NCBI GenBank assembly: GCA_020744425.1
Contig: JAGMUV010000001.1
Coordinates: 434,001-498,000 of the forward strand
Source of the DNA: Dactylonectria macrodidyma
Lineage: Eukaryota; Ascomycota; Sordariomycetes; Hypocreales; Nectriaceae
DNA: 64,000 bases
Direction of reading: 5' to 3'
Position numbers and translations under genes: made by a program. Shown here one piece after another: positions 46,264 through 57,239 of the stretch (the first letter of the stretch is position 1; every line of letters begins with the position of its first letter). The notes beneath the pieces were generated by a model. It was not told where the DNA came from. It searched no databases and saw only the letters and a program-made list of their open reading frames with translations.

Positions 46264-47366
46264 CCCTGGATCAGGGTCAGGAACATGTTGAAGAAGCCCT
46301 CAAGAAGATCAATCACCATGTATAGGCGGCACGACCATATCGGCATACTAATCGAACCAGATCCTTCGTGTCGATGATGGCATGCAAGTCGTGACTAGCG
46401 GTACGTTGGAGCTATCTTATTACCGCCTCTGAACAGGGTCCCTTCACTATTTAGTCCTCGATACAATCAGATCGACAAAAATTCCCCCTGCGCTGAGTCT
46501 AGTTCCCGTCGCGACACGACAGGGCAAGGGAATGATGAACATCCAGATTTCGATGGCGCTTCTGCCGGACAGTAGCCATTCCTCAGTCAGGCATGGCTTT
46601 CTCACTCTACAAGTATCGCTTTTTCTGTGTCTCGGTTTTTGGCGCGAAGGAACATCGCCGTCTTGACACCGTCTTGAGCCGGACACGAATGAGGGCAGAT
46701 TTCTGTGCCTTCTCCACTCCTCCATCTCGGCGGCATGGGCGCTGACTCTTGCATCCGAGCCGTGGCCCGCAAAACCCGAATCCAGAGGGGGAAAATCGTC
46801 TGCCAGGTCGGCTCCAAGACCCATGATATTTGCCAAGGTTCAGCCCAGCGGAATCAACGGGAGGATCCGTGCCCACCGACATTCCCGCGCTCAATATCAA
46901 CCTAGGACGGGCTAGTCAGCTAATAATTCCCTGGTGTTTAGAGGGTGACAAATTGCGTCTCAAAGAGATAACAGGCTGTTGAGGCGTCGCACCAAATAGC
47001 CCGATGTGGGTATTGGATGCGCCACAACCCTGCCACGACGCTACTGAGCCGTGTAGGCTGAATCCATCCAGGGTCATTATACGCGGGGTTCGCTTCTATT
47101 CATCTGATATGTACAATGTGGCTGGCCGCTATCCGGGCGACCGGATCACCCAGGCTGAGCGAGGATGCTGGCGCGGGCTTTGCTCGACAGAATCTTTCGC
47201 GTCGTCTAATTATCCCAGAAATTCTCTGGGTTCGATCCTAGGCTCTTTGGGCCAGCCCTCTTTTGGGTTGGTTCGTCATTATCCTGGCTTGCATATTCGT
47301 TACAATCCCCTGACTTGTGGGATGATTGCCCACGCCGCCGTTTTTTTCTTTCGTTGCCAAGGGAAA
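46264..47366. other. Intergenic, no gene supported
   Basis: Frames of 60-150 codons on both strands overlap one another (46447-46905, 47004-47592) without recognisable content. This is probably the former promoter of the RBR pseudogene and the 3' flank of the next gene. Confidence 0.5.
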
Positions 47367-48725
47367 TCACTGCTCCAGTGGCTTCAATTTGACCAATTCG
47401 ACGTCGCTAGCGTTGCTCTTCTTTCCATCCTCCCAGGGGTCGTCGAAGACACCGGAGCGTGACGTTGATATGTGTGGTGAGCGCTTTGGGGTCCCGGACG
47501 TTGTAGCCCGAGAGCCGGACGGATCGGTGATTATGTTAAAGCCCTCCCCGGGTCTCGTGTTTCCCGATTTGGGATATGTATTTGAGTTGTAGGGATAATC
47601 TGATCCTCGTCGGCCCCTAAAGTATGGTCGCAAAGATGGCAGGCAGGCAATGACGAGGCCGATGTTGCAGTCGAGGGCGCTCCAAAGCTCTGCAACGCAG
47701 GGGTTAGATCGGTACACATTCAAGAGATGGAGGTTCCATACCAACTAAACTGAGCGGGGCGACGTCGTGGAAAATCGATGTTGCTATCGTAATGAAGCGA
47801 ACGAGGCAAAATATTATGTTGATGAGGCCTAGTAGGAAAGTGCAGTAGACGCCCATCTTGAGTTTCCACTTGAGCTGCAGGCCAGGTACGATGAGCCATG
47901 GAAGAATGAAGACTATAGCCTCGTTAGCACATCTTTCTATGGTACAGATTGTCGAGGCGCAAGCCCACTCAAAAGATCGCCGGTAAAGTGTAGTGCCCAT
48001 GCGACATAGAAGACTGCGGCGACTTTAACAGGCGGACATGCGACATCAGGATCCAAGGCCCTACTGAGTGTTAGCATCCCCGCCAAACATTGCAGATATA
48101 GCTCGTCGGTACTAACCAGTTCGTCTCGATCGGTAGGCAAACGCAAAGGACCATGAGAATGCTGACAATGTAGGAGACGGCGACAAAAGCAATGATGGCC
48201 CATAGGAACATCCTCCGCTTCTTCATAAACTTGGGAAACACTTGCAAAAACACGGCGAGGAGCGCTGCTTTGCAGAGGTAGAATGTCGTGAAGAACGGGA
48301 CGCTGCTGACCCAGAATAGCTGCAAGAAAACACCCGTCAACCGCTGCCCTCACTTATAGTCGGTATATCCGTACGCACCTTCAATATCAGGATAACCTCT
48401 CCCTCGGTGCCATTATACCCCTCCAGCGTCGTCTTGACCTGCGGCTCGAGCGCGCGCATTCGCGCAAACTTGATGTCGAAGGAGGCGGTGGCGACGGCGC
48501 AGACCCAGGCGGCGCACATGAGGACATCGCTGCTGAGGATCTTTCGCTTCTGGATGACTAGGCGGAGGTAGACGCGGGCGACGACAACGGCGAAGGAGAT
48601 GGTGATGAGGACCCATTGCGACACCTAATGAATTGGCACCTTGATGTTAGCGACGAGTTTGTAAGAGTCTGGATCGTGGACAGTCGTACAAGAACCGCAG
48701 CGGCCCCGGGGGCGGGAAAGGCCAT
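47367..48725 (-). CDS. PTH11-like rhodopsin-domain integral membrane protein
   Basis: Second member of the rhodopsin-domain (PTH11-related) family in this window, 356 aa. Six exons join in phase: 48725-48690, 48624-48379, 48319-48117, 48060-47969, 47912-47742 and 47689-47367. The 12-codon first exon (MAFPAPGAAAVL) was found from its donor GTACGA and an in-phase acceptor before VSQWVLITISFAVVVARVYL. Later marks are YLCKAALLAVFLQVFPKF (the K-x-x-LL helix of the family), FTGDLLIFILPWLIVPGLQL across an intron, and LINIIFCLVRFITI. The C-terminal tail is polar (PYNSNTYPKSGNTRPGEG). Likely a plasma-membrane sensor; ligand unknown. Confidence 0.85.
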
Positions 48726-49169
48726 GATGTACCCCGTGGACTAAAATGTCCCTCCGCCAAAAAAGACGATGGAAATAACGAGTGCTAGTTACGAGTGGTC
48801 GATGATCCCAAAAAGCTGACCGACTCTGGCGTCTGTTTTGTCCATTCTTTCTCGATTGTGGCGGCGGATCAAGGACATGCAAAAACCACAGCAATCAAGC
48901 TGTCTTCCTTCGGATGCACCACCCATGCAGGGGCATTGAGGAGGGTCTCTATCAGTACAAGTAAAGGAAAAGCAAGGGATTTCTCCTCGGGTAGCTAGAC
49001 CCGATGACGAATCGGGGGTGACGACGCGAGTCAAACTAGAGAGAGAAGAGAGTCCTGGAAGCAACGCTTCCGGCGCATCTTCGCGAACTAGCACGGTACG
49101 CTTCCGTCGACTACGTACGATATTTGGTGTGCTCAAGTCGACACTAATTCCGGCTGGCTATCCGAACTA
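48726..49169. other. Intergenic up to the transposon
   Basis: Promoter side of the PTH11-like gene. It ends in the TA target duplication (49168-49169) of the adjacent element. No gene is supported. Confidence 0.5.
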
Positions 49170-50012
49170 CAGTTGTGTGCAAAAGTTCCGACAACTGTAA
49201 AAAGTGGATCTGCAGCGATTATTTTAGTACGATAATTAAAAAGTAAGAAAAAAGTAATAAATATATAAAATAAAATACTTTTTTAAATAGTTTTAGATAT
49301 TTTAATACTATTATATAATTAAAAGATTTTTAAATATCTTTTTTATTTACTACTTATTTATTTTTCAATTTCTAAAATAAGTAGACTTAAATAAAGAAGT
49401 ACTAAAAGTTTCTTAACTTCTAACCTCTATAATTAGATATTAATAAATAAATAATTTTTTAAATTATTAATTTTAAAAATAAATTTCATTTTGTCAATAA
49501 AGAGTATTTTTTCTAAATATAATAAAATTTTATAGATTTATATAAAGCCTTTTAAAATAATAGTATTTTTATAAAAAATTTAGTTTTACTAAGAAATTTT
49601 AATAATTTTTAAATATATTTATTATTTTAAATATTATTTAAATAATATAAATAACTTTAAAACATTTTTATAAAATAAAATTATAATTATATATTATATA
49701 ATACTAATATAAAAAGTAAATTTTAATATTTAATATTAAATAAACTTATTTATAAATTCTTAAAATAATAGAGATTTTGAAAATTAAAATAAAAAAAGAC
49801 CTTTATTAAAATAAAATTTATAAATATAAATAATAGATATAAATATTAATAAAAGTAAGTTTAAATAAATATGCTATTATTTTAGTTAAATATATTTAAA
49901 AAGTATTTTTTATATAAGTTAAATATATTTTTCTATTTATTATAAGATGTAGTAATAAAATTCTCTCTCCAGACCCACTTTTTCCATTGTCGGAACTTTT
50001 GCACACCCACTG
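49170..50012. mobile_element. AT-degraded Tc1/mariner-like element
   Basis: An 843-bp element bounded by matching inverted ends and flanked by TA on both sides (49168-49169 and 50013-50014). The left end reads CAGTTGTGTGCAAAAG then TTCCGACAACTG. The right end, on the other strand, reads CAGTGGGTGTGCAAAAG then TTCCGACAATGG. The ends match over about 43 bases with a few differences and two one-base gaps. The interior (about 49210-49970) is almost pure A and T with nearly no CpG and no frame, which is the signature of extreme RIP. TA duplication and CAGT ends point to the Tc1/mariner superfamily. The transposase is gone, or this was a short non-autonomous copy. Confidence 0.85.
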
Positions 50013-50014
50013 TA

Positions 50015-51342
50015 GACCAGGAGTCAGATAGTGAGCCGGGCGGTTCAAGCCACCGTTGCGCTATCCAACAGCTGGGGCCTGAGCATCTTCAAGGGTCTGC
50101 TACTGCGCCCGCAATGAGTTGTCAGTTGCATTAAATCACAGGATCGTCTTCGATATGTAGCGCGCGGTACGGATATTGACATTCATTATTCCCGTTTCCG
50201 ATAACCTGGCTGTTGAGTCAAAGAGATCAATGATGCACCCCCCTTGGCCGAAACCCGCCACCGGCGCATTCCGATCAGCAATGCATTAGATGCCTGTCTA
50301 TTCCTGGTCTGCCACGCAGCCAACATGCAGAGACGGGTCCTTCAGGGGGTCTAATCTCGAACGGAGAACTGACTAGGCCACTGGTAGCGAGCCAAGAACA
50401 CCCGTTCATCCATTGTATTCGCACAGCAAGGGACTGTTGGTTGCAGCTGCGTCGTAAGCGTGCCGCACAAGGGGAACTAGATGGTGAATTGACCTCGAGC
50501 AGGCTACGCGAAGAGCCCAGAGCAGTATTTCGTCTACAGTTTATGGCAGCTGTGCAGATGTGATCCAGTTGTTCGTTCTACAATCTGGCACCCACCCTTG
50601 TTCGAATTTTGTCCAACTGACGAGACCTCCACTCTTCTCCCCAAAGCCCCACAAGGCAAAATGGAGAGGGGCTGATGCGGATCAGTGAAGATTAGACAAC
50701 ACAACAGAAGGACAGCACCCGTCAGCGAATAGAACTCCTTCTGGCATAAACAGAAACAGAAGTAGTTACATACGCGAAACTTTACTGGTACAGGCGAATA
50801 TGCCATTGCACTTCCCCTTGAGACTGCACTGAGTATCGAGTAGCATCGACTCACTGCAGCAGAAGTTTGTTGGAGAAACCACAGGGCGGTTGCAGCATGT
50901 GGAGCGGCTAATGAGCTGGCAAAGTAATGTAGATGGGCGACCATATTAAAAGCCAGAGCAAAAAGCAACGATTCATCAAGCACAAGTCCCCTCAAGCAAA
51001 TCCAAAAGGGACAGCATCCGGAAAACCCAAGTGGCATCGAGGGCTATTTAAGCAAACATGCCTCCGATGAGGCCCCGATGGATCACAGTGCTCTCATTAA
51101 AATTCCTTCATCTGGAATAGCGCCAGCCCACTAAATCCATATCGGGCGGGGTTCGATTGAGTGCGGGGTGATCACCGTATCCACGATTTGAAGCCCTTTA
51201 TCTGTTCTCATGAGTCTCTTTTCCAGACTTCCAGACTTTCCGACAATGTTAGAGCTAGATTCATCTCCTTCTCTATAACGGAACCCTCAAACAATCCGTG
51301 CTGTGCCGCAGTTCGACATGAAGACTTTGCCGCACGGAAACC
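50015..51342. other. Intergenic, no gene supported
   Basis: 1.3 kb of normal base composition after the element. A minus-strand frame at 51037-50534 has no recognisable domain. The segment before 51343 is the presumed promoter of the regulator. Confidence 0.5.
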
Positions 51343-52961
51343 ATGGCACGTAAAAAGCGCCCATACATTCCCAAAGTCAAAGGTGGGTCGAAGGCATGGG
51401 AGGGTCTGCATGGGTGCTGAACACCACTTACGGAGAGACAGGCTGCTACGAATGCTCTCAGCGTCGCATCAACTGCGACGGGACGAGGCCGAGTTGTTCA
51501 AAATGTGTCTCAAAAGGCATCGCCTGTAGTGGGTTCGACTTTAAATACCGATTCCGGGATGGCCTCCCACAGGCAGAAAAGGCGGCCAAGAGGAGGAATC
51601 GCAGCATCTCGTTCCCGCAGGACTGTGTGCAATTGGAAACCTCCCCAAAACCGGGATTAAGTCGAGGTATTGCCAAGTTGGCGTCCGGTCATGGGAAACT
51701 ACCAACACAAGATCTCTCAGCTATCACTCAGTTCGGTGTTGATATTGCGATCAATGTTGAGACCCATGGTCGGGGCTCTCCATCTGCATTGCCGCTTATT
51801 CCTCGCGATTTCAGCTCTCCAAGCAGTACGGAAACCGAGATGGAGAATAACCTGGAAATTTTACGAGATATTTCACAGGTGGCATCATCTCTACCGTCTG
51901 GGTTTCGTCTCGGCCAGCTAGAACCACAGACGGAATTCCTCCTCACATACTGCAAGCTCTTCACATGCCCCGAGACATTGATATCAGACACTAACACCTC
52001 CTCAGTCTCAAACAAAATCGCCCCGGAAATGGTGGTACTAGACGATGACAACAACGGATGGCGACACCTCATCCTCCCCATTGCGCGCACAAGCGAGGTC
52101 ATGATGAGCGCCGTCTTGGCCGCGTCAGCATTCCACCTCAGCGGGAGAGATGCTCGTCAAAGCATCGCTGATCCGCATAGACTCTACGGACAGGCGATTC
52201 GGGAATTACAACACCGAAGGGACCTCACTGGATGCGATAGAGGAGCTAAGCAAGTCGTCATCATGGCCATCGTCGTTCTTCTCGTGGCCGTCATGATCAA
52301 CGGGTGTTCTGACTTTCCCATCATTTTCCAGATGTTGGAGTCCGCCCTAGATGCAGTGGGTGGTGAGAATGGGCTCCTGGACGGAGGAGAACTAGCCCAA
52401 TTCTCGCTCCGGCAAATTCGCAAGTAAGAATTCGCAATCCCATATCGTTGTCGAATTCTCACTGATTGAGTTAGACTCCGTGTCTACGCTGCACCGCTAC
52501 TTAGCCCAGATGCCGGGCTACACGCGATGATATACCGAGCAGATGAAAGTTTCGATTGCCTACACTACTATGATCAACTACACCCAAAGCAATCGCCCTT
52601 GTTCAAGGCCCTCGCCAATATCAGACAACAAGCCTTTAACATTTACCTCGACTGTGTACTAGCTAAAAGCGCCAATGCGACATCTGAAGCGGCCATCGAT
52701 CGCTTCATCATCTCGGTTCAGGAGTTCCCGGAAGGAACGCCGGGTGAACACATACTCATCTGGCCTGTCTTCATAGCAGCATCTGGGAGTAGCACGCCGG
52801 AGCAACAAAAGGTGTTTGAGGAGTTCCTAGAGAGACAGTACCACCGCAATGGCTTCTTTAATATTTTGAGGGCCTTGGAGCTGCTCAAGAGAATTTGGGC
52901 ACGAACCGCTTGTGAGGACTGGCCAGCCCTGCTTCCGGAACCACAAGTCTTCATCATGTAG
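51343..52961 (+). CDS. Zn2Cys6 transcription factor
   Basis: Predicted nuclear regulator of 502 aa. Exons 51343-51382, 51442-52423 and 52475-52961 join in phase. Splicing of the first 59-nt intron creates the zinc cluster GCYECSQRRINCDGTRPSC followed by SKCVSKGIACSG, which contains all six cysteines near residues 15-42 with a basic start MARKKRPYIPK. The rest is a fungal-specific transcription factor domain (TSEVMMSAVLAASAFHLSG; the C-terminal HILIWPVFIAASGSS is typical). The gene converges on an amine oxidase with only 110 bp between stop codons, so it may control that gene, though this is inference from position. Confidence 0.9.
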
Positions 52962-53071
52962 CGACATCTGAGGACCAGTCTTTGATCTTTAACTTTTTGT
53001 ACTCATATCTGAACTCTAGGCCTATGATTACTATTTTACCATTGAGTTCAACCCATCGCTCTCTCGATAAC

Positions 53072-54571
53072 CTACAGATTGGCTCTAAGGGACTTTTGCA
53101 GAGCATCAACTACCTCCTGAGCACCCTTCTCTCCCGAACAGAGAGCACCTTCCATGTATCCCTTCCACTCCATAGAATATTCCGTTCCCACAAAGTGAAG
53201 GTTCCCAATGGGCTTTCCGTACACGGATGCATACTTAGTATAGTGGCCAAGAGCAGTGACAGGTGCAAGGGCTCCCTGACTGTACGGCTCATGCTTCCAA
53301 ATCTGCTCAAAGATTTCGATCGGGCGGAATAGCTCAGAGTCAGGACCGACATTGAAAGCTTTTGCAAGTTGGTTGAGGACCGTGCTCCGACGCTCATGAG
53401 GATACAGGTTGCCCCATTCTTCACCCGCCTTACCGTTTACAAAGCAAGTGATAGAGTACATGCGCTTCTCATCCACGCTCGTATCCCGGGTCAGTGTGAT
53501 GGGACCCTCGTTGCACATGACGAAGCCATTGTACCCTAGGTCTCGCCACCAGGGAGTGTCGTAACAGAGGATGGACTTGTTGTAGTGCCCCAGCTTTGAG
53601 GAGTCGGTGATGTCTCTGACAGGAGCCGGTAGGACTGGCGAGAAGTTCAAGGATTTGTACATGGCGCTCGGCACAGATACGATGCACTTCTTTCCAGTGT
53701 ACTTCTTTCCGTTAGTCGTTGTCACGGTGGTGTGCGTCTTGTGATTCTCGATGGAGGCGACTGGTTCTGACAAGTGGATGTTGCTGTGTCCAATCAACTC
53801 TGCGATACCTGTTGCGATTGACTGCGCGCCTATTTTAGAGAATCATCAGCATACTAAATATCACACTAAGGAAATGATGTATTCGACTTACCATCGTGGA
53901 ATCTCAAGTAATTGCCGCCCGTGTGGTCGTCCGCGCGGATAGAAAAGAGACCTCCGTTACGTCGACAGTAGTCAATGAACCAAGCCGCCGATTCTTCGGT
54001 CGACTCCAAACCATGCATAACCTTAACCCAAATGTTGATCATCTTTATCGTTTTGGGGCCCGCGCCCAAGTTACGCACGTATTGGTCAATAGAGACATTG
54101 TCATCCTCGACCCGTGCAGGCCCCGGTGTCAGCGAGGCAGCCTGGATGTGGTCGCGAATGTATTCCATGTTCTTCTTGTCCTCTGCAGAGAACTAAAGGG
54201 AATATTGTCAGAAGTATTCACGAGAACAAAAATGCACGGGAAAATAGACTCACCTCGGGTGTGATACCGAAAGGGTACACAATTCTGTTCCCATCAGACT
54301 CCAACATGACGGCATTCCCTACTAGCCGTTGCTTGACCACCTTGGACTTGAACTGTGTGGCATAAGCCGAGATACGCTTCTGTGTAGTATCGTTGATCCA
54401 TGCAGCACCGAGGTCTGCATAGCCTCGACCAGAAGCCAACGGCACACTCCACGTCTTGCCGCCGACACGGTTTCGTGCCTCGACAACCACGACTGACAGA
54501 CCAGCTTGTTGGGCAGAGTAGGCAGCCTGGAGGCCACTCAAGCCAGCGCCGACCACGATGACGTCAAACAT
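53072..54571 (-). CDS. Flavin-containing amine oxidase (MAO-N-like)
   Basis: Predicted FAD amine oxidase that deaminates primary amines to aldehyde, ammonia and peroxide, 458 aa. Exons 54571-54254, 54192-53892 and 53829-53072 join in phase. The FAD-binding motif at the very N-terminus is VIVVGAGLSGLQAAYSA, followed by VVVVEARNRVGGKTWS and GYADLGAAWI. The substrate-side segment SEPVASIENHKTHTTV and the C-terminal FAD clamp (GNLHFVGTEYSMEWKGYMEG) are intact. The usual C-terminal membrane anchor of animal MAO is absent, as in fungal MAO-N. The Cys that carries covalent FAD in animal enzymes is not apparent (the position region reads GTEYSMEW), so FAD is probably non-covalent. Confidence 0.92.
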
Positions 54572-55958
54572 GTTGTATTAGAAGAAATTCGTGATGATTG
54601 TAAAGAGAATGAGTTTGTGTATGCCAGAGAGGGAGCAGCTGGACTGGAAGATATAAGTCTGAAGGCTCTCCGTAACACTTCCTAATCGGGTTATGTGAAT
54701 GAGAGTCCTCTTTCCCCGCGTCTAGTTGTGCTGTAACGCTCGCTAGCGTCATCCTCCAGCGCCGAGGATACTGATGTTTGGACCTGTCGCAGCAGAGATG
54801 GTGGATCAACGCTGCACCATCCCGATGAGGAAATGGAAATGAGAGAACATCCTCAATGCCGATACCGGTACACCTGTCACTTGGCACTTAGTTAAAGTCA
54901 ATAAGATAGGAAATAGTAGATCTGTGGCTGTCATTGAATTTAATTGGAGCCGCGCAGGTGATGATCTCACGTTGAGATTGGGGTGGCACATGAGGGAGCC
55001 TCTCGGCGTGTTGAAGCTCCCAAGCTTATGCGTATCAGAGACAATTGCTTCCCAGTCGCTCCCTCTACAATGTTACCTCTGGTGGCCACTAGAATCAAGG
55101 ATAACGATACAAAAAGAGTGCAGTAAGGCTTTAGCAGTGCAGATGATTACCACCGTCGCGCTCACACAAAGCCATTCAACCCAAGATGATTGCCGACGAG
55201 CTAAGACGCATCCAGGAATGAGAATGAGAGCCATGTAGTATCCTCGGGACAACTAATTGATCCTGCCAAGAAAGCCATCACGTCCATAACCTCGACCCGG
55301 CGCTTCTGATGCAATTCGACGGCGTAAATGAGGTCGGTGCTATTGTCGCGCTGCCTTCGAGGCCATAAGCGGCGTGAACAATGAATTATTGGATGCCTAC
55401 CATGGGTCGAGACCCGAGCGCCACATGTAGCATTCCTGAATATTAGGCGGAGATGCACATGGCCTACACTGTGATATCGGTTTCATAAATAATGGCAAAA
55501 TGGCCTAAGTGATAGAAAGAGATGGTAAAGGGGTTTTGAATAAGATATCAAAAGAGTATAAGCTGTAAATTGTACAATTGTTCAACTTGGATATCGGTGA
55601 CGATGAGGCGTACGGTTGCTGCCTGTTAATGGCCATGAATTATCATGTGCGCATTTCTCGCAGTGGCGGACTGCTGTGCCCGCATTTCTCACTTAAAATT
55701 GAATTCCTCGTCCCAGTGTTCTCCTCCAGTAAAAATGCCATCTGAAGTTAATGGATGGACGGTTGAGACAAATTTCCGCTCTAGCTTAAGGGCGGGCTGA
55801 TTGTCTTACCCTAGGTATGCTGGCCTCCCAACGAGGAGAGTCGATGGATTATAAGTACCAGTTTGCCTACCGATCGTCGAGACACTCCCTGCCTTGGGTA
55901 TCCGTCGAGGGTGACTGGACGCCATCATTTGGTCCTGCTTTGGATCCCTGTCAGCAAA
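54572..55958. other. Intergenic, no gene supported
   Basis: Promoter side of the amine oxidase and of the following small secreted protein. Short frames only. Confidence 0.55.
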
Positions 55959-56497
55959 ATGTTTTTCGCCAAGTTGGTCGCACTGTCGCTGGTCTCTCTG
56001 GTGGCCGCCCAGAACTCACAGGTGCAAACACTCGACTGCCATTACAAATACTACAATAAACTAATACGCACAGAGCATCATATACAGTGAGCGTAATTTC
56101 CAGGGAGCTACCCGACCGATCCCGGCAGATGACATATGTGTTACGCTTGAGGACCCTTTGTGAGAGTAACCTAGTCTCATTGCAGCTCTTACTAACAGCC
56201 GCTTAGCATACATCATATTAACTCCTTGGAACTTGGCTTTCGAGTCCATTGTCAATTTTACTAGTAAGTGACTGCCATCCATTCCGAGCCACGGAGCGGT
56301 TACGGGCCAAGCGCTCACAGCGATGAAGTGATCCAAACTGCAAGAGCTGGAAGGACGACCACACCTATGGCACATCCCGCATTTCTTCGTCTCCCGAGGT
56401 ACTCTCGGTGAGATGTGGTCCCAGGTTTTTGAAACAGCCCAGGAGAACACGAAAGTTGAAGAAATCCAGCAGGAGGACCAACTTGGATTGGGAATGA
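55959..56497 (+). CDS. Small secreted protein, beta/gamma-crystallin-like
   Basis: Predicted secreted protein of about 124 aa hidden in four exons: 55959-56021, 56074-56159, 56207-56263 and 56329-56497, all in phase. MFFAKLVALSLVSLVAAQNSQ is a strong signal peptide. The mature part reads SIIYSERNFQGATRPIPADD, then CVTLEDPFIHHINSLEL, then HCQFYYDPNCKSWKDD and PEVLSVRC. The Y-x-x-x-x-F-x-G pattern and the later N-S-L/C-x-F-Y pattern are those of beta/gamma-crystallin-fold secreted fungal proteins. The third acceptor (GAAG before TGATCC) is the weakest join, and the basic tail after SVRC could instead be removed by a further intron. The role is unknown; effector or stress functions are guesses. 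Confidence 0.55.
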
Positions 56498-57216
56498 TAC
56501 AAGGGGGCTTGGGGGTTGGAAGGTCCAGGATCAGTTCTACCAGAATACATTGATGGATACATTGATTGCAGGTTTGCTACAATATTGGAGTTTGGAGTGA
56601 AGTGAGTGACGATGGTTCGTTCACTTGTAGCAAAATCAGAAGATGGCGGACTGTCGGCTCTTTTAATAGCAAGTGTTCTCATGCTTATATGACTGCCCCG
56701 AATTCTTTCTCGGATAATAAAATTTGAGGGCAGGAGCACCAAGCTACTTCCTGACAGCGGCTTTCATATTCTAATATCTGACTCAATGTTTTCTACATAT
56801 TTAAGTGTCATGTGCATGGGAAAACATATGATATGTACCTTGATGTCTGGACACTGAGAACGCCCCAACGTCACCGCTGCACCACCGTATCTCAGCAGGT
56901 CGCGACGATAATAGTAGTCTTCCAGTCTATGAATCGTAATCACTGTCTGTTAGAGTTTTTCCCATGTCAGATTTGGCGATAAGAGAATGTTTGACAAAGA
57001 AGCCATTTCTCTCGCATAAGGGAGAAAATGTCTTTGTAGATAAGACGTTTGAGAGGAGAACGATAAGGTTACCTTGTGCCGCGGATTCCCGCTGTGACGG
57101 GACCGAAGCTATCGCAATCGTAGACAGGTGGGGACATGGGCGAAACCCCGATTGGGTAGATAAGGCCCAACGTGCTATGGCTTCGGACCCGCGCCGATTG
57201 CGCAGGGGATGTCTGC

Positions 57217-57239
57217 AAAGGCAGTTGACAGCGAGACGA
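57217..57239 (+). repeat. Dispersed 23-bp repeat, copy 1
   Basis: aaaggcagttgacagcgaga plus cga. It matches copy 2 at 59501 with one mismatch (g/c at the eleventh base), in the same orientation 2.3 kb apart. Confidence 0.7.

Noticed and set aside
46447..46836. 129-codon minus-strand frame upstream of the RBR pseudogene
   Set aside because: Overlaps other frames of similar length on both strands and has no recognisable pattern.
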